In this document: one piece after another, positions 34,019-42,814 of the stretch
How positions within the stretch are numbered: the stretch's first letter is position 1
How the letters are laid out: every line of letters starts with the position of its first letter
From: DATKQD01 sp050695655
GTDB lineage: Bacteria; Chloroflexota; JAJPGV01
Length of the DNA stretch: 64,000 bases
Direction: 5' to 3'
Assembly: GCA_050695655.1 (NCBI GenBank)
Contig: JBOGTU010000264.1
Coordinates: 1 to 64,000, forward strand
The notes under the pieces: generated by a model
Seen by the model: the letters and a program-made list of their open reading frames with translations, nothing else
The model's database searches: none
Told to the model about the DNA's origin: nothing
Program-made: the position numbers and the translations under genes

Positions 34019-34884
34019 GTCGCGGCACCTCCTCCGGCCACCAGGGCCGCTGCCCGAACACCGACTGAAAGGCGGCCAATATCCTCGATCTCGACGTCTG
34101 CCCGATCGCCATCGTGCAGCTCACCGGCGTCCTGTTCGGAGCTGCCCAGCAACACTATGTCTCCGCTGTGCAGCGTCATGACGGTGGTGATGAAGGCGAT
34201 CTGCTGGCCAATGTCGTAGTCGGCCGTGGCGAAGGTGAAATCCTGGCGCGGCTGGCCGTTCAGAAACGAACGGAGGTGCAGGTTGGCTGGTTCGGCGAAC
34301 TCGTCGGCCGTGACGATGCACGGCCCAAGCGGGCACAGCGTGTCCGATTTGGCCACCCACAGATCTCGGCCGAAGGCCGGGCTCTGGCCACGGGCCGCCA
34401 CGTCGATAGCGCAGCTGAAGCCAAACACAGCGCTGCGCCAATCTTCGGCGGCCACGCGCTTGGCCGGCCCCTTGATGATCGCCGCCAGCTCGGCCTCCGG
34501 CGACAGCTGCCACGGCTCGAACGTGTCCGGCAGCTCGATATCATCGCGCGGTCCAATCACGCACTCGGCTGTTTTCAAGGTCATCAGCAGCGGCTCCGGT
34601 GAGGTGTTGCGTTCGGCCCGGCAAACGCTCGTGCTGCTGAGGATTTTGCCGGGCCATGGGATCGGCGCGTGCAACTGGACCAGGTCCAGTGGCAGCTTTT
34701 CGCCGCTGCCGCCCAGGCGCTCGATGGATCGCTTCAACGTCTCGAACCCTTCGATGATGGTGAGCATGGCGGCCCGAGGCGCCCTCACCGCCGGAACCAG
34801 TTCGGCCAAACTGACGACGCCGTCGTCCAGAAGCAGGCCGGGAAACACCTCCGACGTTCCGCGACTGAAGATGACCAGCTTCAC
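34015..34884 (-). CDS. Fumarylacetoacetate hydrolase (FAH) family protein (3)
   Basis: A 289-residue tandem paralogue of the gene it is coupled to: EAELAAIIKGPAKRV and EDWRSAVFGFSCAID match segments of copy 2. In copy 3 several polar residues near the site are changed (FSCAIDVAARG against YTGYIDGTGRG). The two may form a heteromer, as known for the HpcE or MhpD type, or act on different isomers. The start is GTG 34884. A decayed amidohydrolase ends 6 bp upstream. Confidence 0.83.
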   Translation of the reverse strand: MKLVIFSRGTSEVFPGLLLDDGVVSLAELVPAVRAPRAAMLTIIEGFETLKRSIERLGGSGEKLPLDLVQLHAPIPWPGKILSSTSVCRAERNTSPEPLLMTLKTAECVIGPRDDIELPDTFEPWQLSPEAELAAIIKGPAKRVAAEDWRSAVFGFSCAIDVAARGQSPAFGRDLWVAKSDTLCPLGPCIVTADEFAEPANLHLRSFLNGQPRQDFTFATADYDIGQQIAFITTVMTLHSGDIVLLGSSEQDAGELHDGDRADVEIEDIGRLSVGVRAAALVAGGGAAT

Positions 34885-34890
34885 TGAGGG

Positions 34891-35119
34891 TTAGCTTTCG
34901 TTGGGGTAGAGCAGGCCAGCGGCATTATGGTGCACCATGCGGTCTGCATCCTTCTCGGTGAGTGGCGCCGGTTGAGCCCTGAGCGACGGGCTCGAATTCC
35001 AGGTCGATGGGAGCGCGGTTGAGTACCGAACGGCTGAGCATGCCCCCGCGTGCACGTGTGACCGACACGGGACGGCAGTGAGCGTGAACGTCAACAATCA
35101 CGAGGCACTTTCGAGGCAT
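34891..35119 (-). pseudogene. Amidohydrolase relic retaining only both ends
   Basis: ATG 35119 opens an N-terminus MPRKCLVIVDVHAHCRP, with the HxH metal motif of amidohydrolases. About 20 codons later the similarity is lost. In another frame the sequence ends APLTEKDADRMVHHNAAGLL, the usual C-terminal helix (compare YEKLCNGNARRLLKM of the intact enzyme at 30947). The middle, about 250 codons, is missing, so this is a large internal deletion. It abuts the FAH pair. Confidence 0.6.
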
Positions 35120-35222
35120 TATGCCACGGGTTAGTCCCGCGTTCGTGGCTCGGTTGGAGACGCCACGGCCATCCGCGAGCCGGCGGAGCCCGCCAGTGAG
35201 CATGGCCGCGACTGATTCCCGA

Positions 35223-35250
35223 TTGGTCAGACCAACATGTGTTGGTCTGA
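35223..35250 (+). promoter_or_regulatory. Overlapping palindromes, operator of the phd/vapC module
   Basis: TTGGTCAGACCAA (35223-35235) is a perfect palindrome around A. It overlaps a second one in which TCAGACCAACA (35227-35237) and its reverse complement (35240-35250) are 2 bp apart. They lie 18-45 bp before the antitoxin start, suiting antitoxin autoregulation. The TGGTC-n-GACCA core also resembles GntR/FadR-type operators. Confidence 0.6.
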
Positions 35251-35267
35251 TGCGTTATGCTTGGAGC

Positions 35268-35543
35268 GTGACTACGCGGCGGTACAAGTCAATCGGCGTC
35301 TACCAAGCGAAAACGCATCTCCCTCAGCTGATCGATGAGATATCGGATGGCCAAACTACCGTGGTCATCACACGGTATGGCACCCCCGTGGCCGTTCTCG
35401 AGGCGCCAGCGGGCGGACCGAAGGGGCAAGACCCGGTATCGCGAGCATGTAGGGCAGCAGTTGCCTGGGATGCCTTCGGCTCCGACATCAGACTCGGCAG
35501 CGATACTTCGATCACGGCGCTCATCGAAGCCGGTCGAGATTAG
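35268..35543 (+). CDS. Phd/YefM-family antitoxin
   Basis: A 91-residue antitoxin with the DNA-binding N-terminal fold (YKSIGVYQAKTHLPQLIDEI, then VVITRYGTPVAVLEAP) and a toxin-binding tail. GTG 35268 fits the family N-terminus and a leaderless start behind TATGCT (35256-35261). ATG 35250 is an alternative that would overlap the operator. It is followed 10 bp later by the PIN toxin. Confidence 0.83.
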   Translation: MTTRRYKSIGVYQAKTHLPQLIDEISDGQTTVVITRYGTPVAVLEAPAGGPKGQDPVSRACRAAVAWDAFGSDIRLGSDTSITALIEAGRD

Positions 35544-35553
35544 CTCCGAGGAC

Positions 35554-35958
35554 GTGCTCGTCGTGGATAACTCTGTCACTGTGTGCTGGCTGTTCGCTGA
35601 CCAGGCGACTGACTACACGCGGGCGGTTCGCGAACACGTGATTGAGCACGGCGCAAATATGCCGGTCTTGTGGCGACTGGAAGTTCTGAACGTGATCGCC
35701 GTGGCGGAACGCCAGCGCAAGATTTCCAGCGTGCAGGGTGACCGGTTCCTGGAATTGCTGGCTGCCCTGGCTATTGTGGTCGAAGACTTGCCTTCGTCGG
35801 AACGCACGTTGGCCTATGCAGGCCAGCACCAGTTGTCGGCATACGACGCCACGTACCTTGCCTTCGCTGTCGCTCATCGCCTCACGCTCGCCACCTTGGA
35901 TGGCGGACTCATGCGTGCAGCTGAGGCCATAGGACAACCACTGTTCAGCCTGACCTGA
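35554..35958 (+). CDS. VapC-type PIN-domain toxin
   Basis: A 134-residue PIN-domain ribonuclease. The acidic residues are in place: Asp5 in VVDNSVTVCW, Glu in WRLEVLNVIAVAE near 45, Asp in LSAYDATYLAFA near 98 and Asp in LATLDGGL near 116. GTG 35554 follows the antitoxin stop by 10 bp, with GAGG close upstream. With its Phd-type partner it forms a complete type II module in which the antitoxin blocks the nuclease. Confidence 0.85.
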   Translation: MLVVDNSVTVCWLFADQATDYTRAVREHVIEHGANMPVLWRLEVLNVIAVAERQRKISSVQGDRFLELLAALAIVVEDLPSSERTLAYAGQHQLSAYDATYLAFAVAHRLTLATLDGGLMRAAEAIGQPLFSLT

Positions 35959-36085
35959 GCAGCGTCGGATCAGACTGACGTCATGCTCCAAGATGGGAAG
36001 CGATGGGCGTCGGTGTCGGCTTTCATTGATATCGCCAGTGATGCGTTGGGCGTGGAGGCTAAAGCCAGCAGCCGATACAAGCGCG

Positions 36086-36730
36086 TTACCCGGTGGGGAC
36101 GCGCCGTTCGCGGCCGATGCGCACAATACGCATGAAGTACTCTTCCGAGTCCACGTAATAGGGATTGCGCTTGATGTATTTGCCGACGATGGCCAGTGGG
36201 TGCAGCTTCAACAGCTCGACCACGATTTCGCCGGGCAGCTTGGCGTAGTTGTACTGCACCACGATGACCACGGGCGAGTTCTGGAACGAGAACACCGCGT
36301 CCGCCGCGGCCTCGTACTTGAGCACTTGAGATGGCGTAGCCGCGCCATCCGTCAGCCAGGACATGTCGATGGCGCCGCGGGCGGCGTTCCAGCCCTCCTT
36401 CTGGGAGCGGGCGATGAAGCTCTGATGGTGCGACAGCAGGAAGTAGGGGTCGAACCGCCGATTCTGGAGGAAGGACTCGCGGTCGTCCAGAAACACCAGC
36501 TGGCCACGGTCCATGGCGGCCGCTACATCAATGCCCAGCTGCGCGCAGGAGGCTTTCAGCTCTTCGATGATCTCGTTGGGGCCCGCGTAGAAGCACTTCT
36601 CCCGGCTCTCCAGCGCGGTTTGGAACAGCGACGCGGTGACATTGACGACTTCAGAGACTTTGTTGTACAGCTGACAGATGTGCGATCCCTGCTTGATGTG
36701 CTCTGTCTTGTTTTCGACCTGAAGTTCCAA
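36086..36730 (-). CDS. MEDS-domain (DcmR-type sensory) protein
   Basis: A 214-residue protein of the MEDS family, a RecA-like sensory domain found in DcmR and in front of histidine kinases. Typical motifs are HICQLYNKVSEVVNV near 17 and SREKCFYAGPNEIIEEL near 42. There is no DNA-binding domain or kinase in the same protein, so it is a stand-alone sensor or adaptor. No partner gene is adjacent. It is followed by a 414-bp spacer towards sucD. Confidence 0.78.
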   Translation of the reverse strand: MELQVENKTEHIKQGSHICQLYNKVSEVVNVTASLFQTALESREKCFYAGPNEIIEELKASCAQLGIDVAAAMDRGQLVFLDDRESFLQNRRFDPYFLLSHHQSFIARSQKEGWNAARGAIDMSWLTDGAATPSQVLKYEAAADAVFSFQNSPVVIVVQYNYAKLPGEIVVELLKLHPLAIVGKYIKRNPYYVDSEEYFMRIVRIGRERRVPTG

Positions 36731-37144
36731 TTGCCGTCTCTGCCCCTTGTGAAGGCTGGAAGTTTGGTCGGGCGGCCACTAGCGGCCTTCCGCTATGCCC
36801 CAACGCATGTCGTCGAGCTCAATTGGACCCTGGAAGGACTTTCCTGAAGAGGACCAATCGTGGAGTCAGCCACAGTAATACCATAAAGCCGGCATCGCCC
36901 ACTTGAGAACCCATACCCACGCAGAGTCATACGCGGTTGTGGCACGTTTGTGACGCGGGCGACGATGGGTTCTCCACCAGCCGGCCTGGAAGCGTGGGCC
37001 CACAGCCGCTGGCGGCGGTGCCAGGGCGTACGCTTGCGGCCAGCACCGCCGCTGTTCGCGCGAACTGGCCACATACCGGCGCCCGGGCTCGGGCTTCTCG
37101 CGCGGATGCGCTGGAGCTCCCAGCGGCCGCTAGGTTCGTGCCAC
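36731..37144. other. 414-bp spacer without a recognised gene
   Basis: Several short ORFs occur on both strands but none has a protein-like composition or a good start. No hairpin with a T tract was found. The part near 36860-36950 is slightly AT-richer and could hold the promoter of the MEDS gene. Confidence 0.5.
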
Positions 37145-38041
37145 CTAGCGTAGGCCGCGCACAACCTCTGCCATGATCTGGCTGGCTTCGGTGGGATTGA
37201 GGGCGACGCGGGCGCCGGCGGCGCGCAGCGCGTCCATCTTGCCCTGCGCAGTGCCGCTGGACCCGGACACGATAGCGCCGGCGTGGCCCATTTTGCGGCC
37301 CGCCGGCGCGGTCACTCCGGCGATGTAGGCAACGACTGGCTTGTCCATCTCGCGCTTGATAAATTCAGCCGCTTCCTCTTCGGCCGATCCGCCGATCTCG
37401 CCGATGAGCATCACCGCCTTCGTTTCCGGGTCCGCCTGGTAGGCGCGGAGGCAATCAATGAAGCTGGTGCCGGGCACGGGGTCACCGCCGATGCCCACAC
37501 ACGAGGTTTGGCCGATGCCCCGCTGCGTGAGCTCGTACAGCGCCTGGTAAGTGAGCGTTCCGGAGCGTGAGACGATGCCCACCGGCCCGCCCGGCGTGGC
37601 AATGTGCCCGGCGGTGATGCCGATGTTGCACTTGCCGGGCGAGATGAGCCCCGGGCAGTTCGGGCCCAGCAGCCGGGCAGCCGGAAAGTCCCGCCGCAGG
37701 CGGTTGTAGAAGCGGGCCTCGTCCTGCGCGGGCACCCCTTCGCTGATGACGACGATCAGTTCGTAGCCGCTTTCGGCCGCCTCCATCACGGCTCCCTCCA
37801 CGCCGGGCGCGGGTACGAACACGCACGTGGCTGTGGCGCCCGTGGCCGCCCGCGCACCGCCCGCGGTGGCGAAGATGGGAATGCCGTCGATTTCGGTGCC
37901 GGCGCGGCCGGGGTTGGTGCCACCCACCACCTGCGTGCCGTCGCCGCGATTGCGGCGGGCATATTCCGTGGCGTTGTTGCCCTGGCGCGTGGACATGCCC
38001 TGGTAGATGACCTTGGTGCTCTGGTCGACCCAGATGCTCAC
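37145..38041 (-). CDS. sucD: Succinyl-CoA ligase, alpha subunit
   Basis: A 298-residue TCA-cycle enzyme subunit binding CoA and carrying the phosphohistidine. Signatures are YQGMSTRQGNNATEYARRNRG for CoA, ARLLGPNCPGLISPGKCNIG, and the active-site GRKMGHAGAIVSG near residue 248. GTG 38041 overlaps the sucC TGA by 4 bp (GTGA), so the subunits are translationally coupled. Confidence 0.95.
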   Translation of the reverse strand: MSIWVDQSTKVIYQGMSTRQGNNATEYARRNRGDGTQVVGGTNPGRAGTEIDGIPIFATAGGARAATGATATCVFVPAPGVEGAVMEAAESGYELIVVISEGVPAQDEARFYNRLRRDFPAARLLGPNCPGLISPGKCNIGITAGHIATPGGPVGIVSRSGTLTYQALYELTQRGIGQTSCVGIGGDPVPGTSFIDCLRAYQADPETKAVMLIGEIGGSAEEEAAEFIKREMDKPVVAYIAGVTAPAGRKMGHAGAIVSGSSGTAQGKMDALRAAGARVALNPTEASQIMAEVVRGLR

Positions 38042-39186
38042 TGGGCCGCTCCCGCCAGCTCTACGGCCGTTCTCGCCGCTTCCACCATGGTGGGCCGCGA
38101 GATGAGCCGGTCAGTCTGATGCTGACTCAGGATGTCGCGGCCCTGCTCCGCGTTGGTGCCGTCGAGCCGGATGACGATCGGCGAACGCAGCGTCACGCGA
38201 GCCATGGCCTCCACAATGCCGTTAGCCACTTCCTGGCCCTGCGTGATGCCGCCAAAGATGTTGATGAAGATGGCGCGCACCTTGGGGTCGGCGTTGATCA
38301 CCTCCAACGCATTGGCCATCACCGCCGCGCTGGCCCCGCCGCCAATGTCCAGGAAGTTGGCCGGCGTGCCGCCCACCTGGTTCACGACATCCAGCGTGCT
38401 CATGGCGAGCCCGGCGCCGTTGGCGATGATGCCTACGCTCCCGTCCAGACCGACGTATTGCAGCCCCTTTTCGCGCGCCAGCTTCTCGCGCGGATCCAGC
38501 ACCTGGGTGTCGCGATACTCGTCCCACTCGGGGTGGCGGAAGGCGGCGTTGTCGTCCAGCGTCACTTTCGCATCGAGCGCGTGCACCCGGCCATCCGGCG
38601 TGAGAATCAGCGGGTTGATCTCCACCAGGTCCGCGTCGCCCTCCACGAAGCAGCGGTACAGCTTGATCAGGATGTCCGCGGCGCCCGCCCGAGCCTCAGG
38701 ATGCAGGCCAGCAGCGTCCACCAGGCCGCGAGCCACTGCAGCCGACAGGCCTTGTACTGGGTCGATCTCCACCCTGGCGATGGCGGCCGGATCCTCCGCG
38801 GCCACCTGCTCTATCTCGACACCGCCCCTGGCAGACACCATGCACAGGTGCTTCTTGGCGGATCGATCGAGTGTGAAGCTCGCATAGTATTCGTGCGCAA
38901 TATCCGAGGCGTGCTCCACCCACAGGCGCGACACGAGGTGGCCACGGATATCCATGCCCAGGATGTTGCCGGCATGGTGACGGACCTCCTGCTCGTTGGC
39001 GGCCAGCTGAATGCCGCCCGCCTTGCCCCGCCCGCCAACCTGAACCTGTGCTTTCAGCACCACGGGATAGCCCGCGGCCGCGGCGCGAGCCACCGCTTCA
39101 TCCACCGTGTCGGCCACACCGCCCGGTGAGACGGGGATGCCGAAGCGCGCAAAGTACTGCTTACCCTGGTATTCGAACAGATCCAA
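38038..39186 (-). CDS. sucC: Succinyl-CoA ligase [ADP-forming], beta subunit
   Basis: A 382-residue ATP-grasp subunit. The N-terminus LDLFEYQGKQYFARFGIPVSP, the nucleotide-binding KAQVQVGGRGKAGGIQ, LVEINPL and the terminal GTNAEQGRDIL are diagnostic. TTG 39186 is chosen because GGAGG lies 7 nt upstream and the protein then begins exactly as the family does; the longer in-frame ATG at 39267 has no support. It is the first gene of the sucCD pair. Confidence 0.95.
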   Translation of the reverse strand: MDLFEYQGKQYFARFGIPVSPGGVADTVDEAVARAAAAGYPVVLKAQVQVGGRGKAGGIQLAANEQEVRHHAGNILGMDIRGHLVSRLWVEHASDIAHEYYASFTLDRSAKKHLCMVSARGGVEIEQVAAEDPAAIARVEIDPVQGLSAAVARGLVDAAGLHPEARAGAADILIKLYRCFVEGDADLVEINPLILTPDGRVHALDAKVTLDDNAAFRHPEWDEYRDTQVLDPREKLAREKGLQYVGLDGSVGIIANGAGLAMSTLDVVNQVGGTPANFLDIGGGASAAVMANALEVINADPKVRAIFINIFGGITQGQEVANGIVEAMARVTLRSPIVIRLDGTNAEQGRDILSQHQTDRLISRPTMVEAARTAVELAGAAQ

Positions 39187-39294
39187 ACGTGATCCTCCCT
39201 GAACGCGAACCGCCCCAGGCGGTCCGCGTAGCGAGGGCTGAGCGCCCCCTACTGATCGGTCCCCCATTGTACCGCCGCGAGTGGGCTGAGACTA

Positions 39295-39951
39295 TCAGCC
39301 GACAGCGGGAGTGGAGGCCAGGCGCTGCCGCGCATGGAGCCGGCGCCGCCACAGCAATCCTCCGCAGATCGCGAGCGCAAGGATGAGCGCGGCGCTCACA
39401 AACCAGGCGCGTCGGGTGAGCACAATGGCCAGGCCGAGGTGCTGCGCGGTAGCTCCAATGTAGAGGAAGAAGGCCACGCGCAGGCAGGTGGCGACCAGGG
39501 CCCACAGCAGGCAGGGCACTGGCGGCACGCGAAACACGCCCGCCGCGGCCCCGGTGGGCACGCGCAGGCCGGGCGTGATGCGGCCCATGAGCACGGCCGG
39601 TGGTCCCAGGCGGACCAGCCGTGCCTCGGCGGCGTTCAGCTTGGCGTCGTTCAGGTGTAGGCGGGCACCCAGCCGGAGCAGCAGCCGGCGCCCGCCCACG
39701 CGGGCGACAGCATACAGGATGCCGCAGCCAATCGCCGACGCGGGCAGCACCGCGCCGAGCAACAGGCCAGTTGACATCTGGCCGCGAACGAGGCGCGCAC
39801 CGGCCACTACCAGCAGCGACTCCACCGGCAGCGGCAGGATGCACCCGGCCTCCTCCAGCAGCACCAACACGAACAGCGTGAGGTAGCTGTGGGCCAGGAA
39901 CAAGTGCAGGCAATCGTGCGAAGCGACGAGCAGCCAGCCGGGCAAAGCCAA
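39295..39951 (-). CDS. DedA-family membrane protein
   Basis: A 218-residue membrane protein with about five helices. The DedA/VTT features are the EEAGCILPLPVESLLVVAG re-entrant region near 33 and GPPAVLMGRITPGLRVPTGAAAG near 113, with the conserved Arg residues. Family members flip or transport lipids such as undecaprenyl phosphate. GGAGG lies immediately before the TTG at 39951; the TTG two codons later has better spacing. It is divergent from cca. Confidence 0.85.
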   Translation of the reverse strand: MALPGWLLVASHDCLHLFLAHSYLTLFVLVLLEEAGCILPLPVESLLVVAGARLVRGQMSTGLLLGAVLPASAIGCGILYAVARVGGRRLLLRLGARLHLNDAKLNAAEARLVRLGPPAVLMGRITPGLRVPTGAAAGVFRVPPVPCLLWALVATCLRVAFFLYIGATAQHLGLAIVLTRRAWFVSAALILALAICGGLLWRRRLHARQRLASTPAVG

Positions 39952-40017
39952 GCCTCCTCTATGCTCTGCAGGGAGCTAGAGTTGAACCTGGGTCACTCTA
40001 GCGGCCCAACCAGCAGC

Positions 40018-41502
40018 ATGTCAATGATCAGCCACACACTGGCCGGCGTCCTGGCGGCCGAAATCCAGGACCTGCCGTTGCTGACGCGGCTGGGAGAAAC
40101 GTTCAGCGCCGCGAGCGAGCAGCTCTACCTGGTGGGGGGCTGCGTGCGCGACCTGCTCATGCGCCGCGCGGTGAACGACTATGACCTGGCCACCAGCGCC
40201 CATCCCGATCGCATCGTCAAGCTGCTGGGTTCCACGCATCCCGAGGCGCTCTACACCATAGGCAAGCGTTTCGGTACGATCAGCGCCCGCTATCCGCTGG
40301 GCACTGTGGAAATCACCACCTTCCGGCGAGATCGCTACCTGCCGGGCGACCGACACCCCGAGGTGGAATTTGCCCCCGGCATCGAGGATGACCTTGTGCG
40401 GCGCGACCTCACCATCAACTCTATGGCGGCGGATCTCGCCAGCGGAGACCTGATCGATCCGGCGGGCGGCGTGAGCGACCTGCGCCAGGGCATCATTCGG
40501 GTCACCGGCGACGCGCGGCAGCGCTTCGAGGAGGATCCGTTGCGGCTGCTGCGCGTGGTGCGCTTTGCCGTGCAACTGGAGTTCGACTTGGCCTCTGGTT
40601 TGCGGCAGGAGCTGCTGGATTCGGCGTCGCTGCTGCAGCAGATCTCGCGCGAGCGCATCCGCGACGAGCTCAACAAGATTTTGCTCTCAGCGCAGCCGGG
40701 GCGCGGCCTACGGCTCATGGTGGACCTGGATCTCGCACGCTGGTTCTGCATCGACCTGCTGGACCTTAAGAACATCAACACGCCAGACGAAGCCAGCACC
40801 AACGCGGATGGCCGCATGCGTGTCCCGGCCGGTGCTCGCATGAAAAATCTGTTCGAGCACGTCATCCAGGTGGTGGACAATTCGCCGCCGCGGCTGGTGG
40901 CACGGCTGGCGGCGCTTTTCCACGACATCGCCAAGCCGCGCACCTTCAGCTTCAACAACGGCGAGGTGCACTTCTTTGGGCACGACACCGTGGGTGCGCG
41001 TATGACTCGCCGCATCCTGGCGGACCTGCGCTACGACCAGGAGACCATCGAGCTGGTGAGCCGGTTGGTAGAGCTGCACATGCGCCAGGCGTCCAACACG
41101 GACGAGTGGAGCGAGCGTGCCGTGCGGCGCTTCGTGCACACCGTCGGCGTGGAGACGTTGGACCCGCTGCTCACGCTGGCACGGGCGGACATCACCAGCT
41201 CCAATCCGCGCCGGGTGCAAAAGCACCTGGGCCGGCTGGACCGGCTGATCGAGCGCTGCGACGAGTTGATTGCCGCCGAGGGAGCGGAGCAGGTGGTGAG
41301 CCCGTTGGATGGCAATGAGCTCATGATGCTGGCGGGCCGTGGGCCCGGACGCTGGATCCAGCCGATTAAGGAAGCTCTCTTAGAGATGGTGCTGGATGGT
41401 GAGCTCGCGCGGGACGACAAAGCCGGCGCGTGGGAGGCCGCGCGCCGCCTGGTGGCCGATCAGGAGCGGGCCGCGGATGCGCCTGGAGCTGTCCCCGGTT
41501 GA
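40018..41502 (+). CDS. cca: CCA tRNA nucleotidyltransferase / poly(A) polymerase family, HD-domain type
   Basis: A 494-residue class II nucleotidyltransferase adding CCA to tRNA 3' ends. Head-domain motifs: LVGGCVRDLLM near 40, the metal Asp pair in NDYDLATSA near 54, RRDLTINSMA near 130 and EDPLRLLRVVRF near 172. An HD domain follows (HDIAKPRTF near 303, with LHMRQ later), as in HD-containing CCA enzymes. ATG 40018 gives the normal N-terminus. Its end overlaps the hydrolase gene by 26 bp. No other paralogue is in the window, so poly(A) polymerase activity cannot be excluded. Confidence 0.9.
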   Translation: MSMISHTLAGVLAAEIQDLPLLTRLGETFSAASEQLYLVGGCVRDLLMRRAVNDYDLATSAHPDRIVKLLGSTHPEALYTIGKRFGTISARYPLGTVEITTFRRDRYLPGDRHPEVEFAPGIEDDLVRRDLTINSMAADLASGDLIDPAGGVSDLRQGIIRVTGDARQRFEEDPLRLLRVVRFAVQLEFDLASGLRQELLDSASLLQQISRERIRDELNKILLSAQPGRGLRLMVDLDLARWFCIDLLDLKNINTPDEASTNADGRMRVPAGARMKNLFEHVIQVVDNSPPRLVARLAALFHDIAKPRTFSFNNGEVHFFGHDTVGARMTRRILADLRYDQETIELVSRLVELHMRQASNTDEWSERAVRRFVHTVGVETLDPLLTLARADITSSNPRRVQKHLGRLDRLIERCDELIAAEGAEQVVSPLDGNELMMLAGRGPGRWIQPIKEALLEMVLDGELARDDKAGAWEAARRLVADQERAADAPGAVPG

Positions 41503-42814
41503 CCCGGCTGGGCCAGGGCTGCCAGTGAGGCAGCGCCTCAGCCGCGCCGCGGGCCGGGCCCTGGCGCAGATCGATCGCCTCATCCGGCGCACCGCCGGGC
41601 GGCCGCTCAACCCCGATCCACTCATCCGAGTGACAGGTGTGCGCCTCTTCCTGCGCGGCTACTATGCTGCCTTCATTGATGCGCACGGCATGCGCTTCTC
41701 GGATGTGGATGAGGTGCTGGGGGGCATCCGCAGCTCGCGGCCGGCCGCCTGGGTCAGCGCATGGAGCAGCCGGGCTGATCATTACCAGTGCCTGGCTCGC
41801 CTAGCGGAACAGGAGGGGCGTGGGGAGACCGCGGCAGAGCTCTCGTTTACAGCGTCCACCGCGTACCGCCTGGCGGAGATGGCCTTACCATACGATTCTG
41901 ATCCGCGCAGGGCCTTAACAAAGCGCATGGTGGAGAGCTTTCGCCTGGGCGGACGCTTCAGTGAGCCACCGCTGCGCTGCGTGCGCATTCCGGTGGGAAA
42001 CGTGCAGGTGCCAGCGTATCTGCGCGTCCCCAGCGGCCTCACACCGCCGCCAGCCGTGGTAGTGGTGCCGGGCCTGGGCATGCTGAAGGAGCACGGCGAC
42101 TTTCCGCCGGAGCCACTGCTGCGGCGAGGCCTGGCCACGCTGGTGGTGGATCTGCCGGGGCAAGGGGAAAGCCACGGTCAGCTGCCTATGACGCGCCAGT
42201 GCGCCGAGGAGCTCATTCGGGCGGCACTGACGTACCTGGAGGCGTGCCCTGCTGTGGATGGTTCGCGGCTGGGACTGCTGGGCACCAGCATGGGCGCCAC
42301 GGCCTGCATGTTCGCCGCCGCGGATGACGCGCGAGTGAAGGCCATAGTTGAGCTCTCGGGCTTCTTTTACCCCGCGAGCTGGTGGGACTACTTCTTAGCC
42401 GATGGCATTAAGGAGTTCCTGCGCCAGGTGTCCGGCGCGCGAGACGAACAGGAGCTGCGGGCACTGGTCCGCTCGATTAACCTCAGCGGCCAGGTGGGGC
42501 GTATCAACTGCCCGCTGCTGGTGGTGCACGGAGCAAGGGACGGCATTGTGCCCATCAGCGAGGCTCGGCGCATCTTCGCCGATGCACACCAGCCCAAAGA
42601 GGAGCTTATCTTCCCCACAGGTGACCACGGCTGCGTGAATGTAGGAGAGGCGCGGCCGCTCATCGCGGACTGGCTCGCGGCCAAACTCGGCCATCCGCTT
42701 GACTGCTTCGGGTATAATCCCGCGAGGTCTGCTGAGAGTGCGACCAATACGCAACAAGGGGAAGGACAGCCTTGGAAGCTTACTGCGTCAAGTGCAAGGC
42801 CAAGCGCGACATGA
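41477..42814 (+). CDS. Alpha/beta hydrolase (FrsA/DUF1100-like)
   Basis: A 445-residue protein with an N-terminal helical region and an alpha/beta hydrolase domain. The nucleophile elbow is LGTSMGATA (Ser near 276), with Asp in VVHGARDGIVP near 358 and His in FPTGDHGCVNV near 388, a complete triad. It probably acts as an esterase or carboxylase-type hydrolase. It starts inside cca. The last 40 codons are poor in domain features and overlap a promoter and a small gene, so the functional protein may end near 42700. Confidence 0.82.
   Translation: MRLELSPVDPAGPGLPVRQRLSRAAGRALAQIDRLIRRTAGRPLNPDPLIRVTGVRLFLRGYYAAFIDAHGMRFSDVDEVLGGIRSSRPAAWVSAWSSRADHYQCLARLAEQEGRGETAAELSFTASTAYRLAEMALPYDSDPRRALTKRMVESFRLGGRFSEPPLRCVRIPVGNVQVPAYLRVPSGLTPPPAVVVVPGLGMLKEHGDFPPEPLLRRGLATLVVDLPGQGESHGQLPMTRQCAEELIRAALTYLEACPAVDGSRLGLLGTSMGATACMFAAADDARVKAIVELSGFFYPASWWDYFLADGIKEFLRQVSGARDEQELRALVRSINLSGQVGRINCPLLVVHGARDGIVPISEARRIFADAHQPKEELIFPTGDHGCVNVGEARPLIADWLAAKLGHPLDCFGYNPARSAESATNTQQGEGQPWKLTASSARPSAT
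42713..42718 (+). promoter_or_regulatory. -10 box (TATAAT) upstream of the DUF5679 gene
   Basis: A perfect TATAAT lies 53 nt before the TTG of the small zinc-ribbon gene, inside the 3' end of the hydrolase. No convincing -35 at the right spacing was found. It suggests independent transcription of the small gene. Confidence 0.5.

Noticed and set aside
36793..37164. ORF in the spacer between the MEDS gene and sucD
   Set aside because: Trp/Arg-rich composition, overlap with the sucD end and no start signal make it unlikely to be coding.
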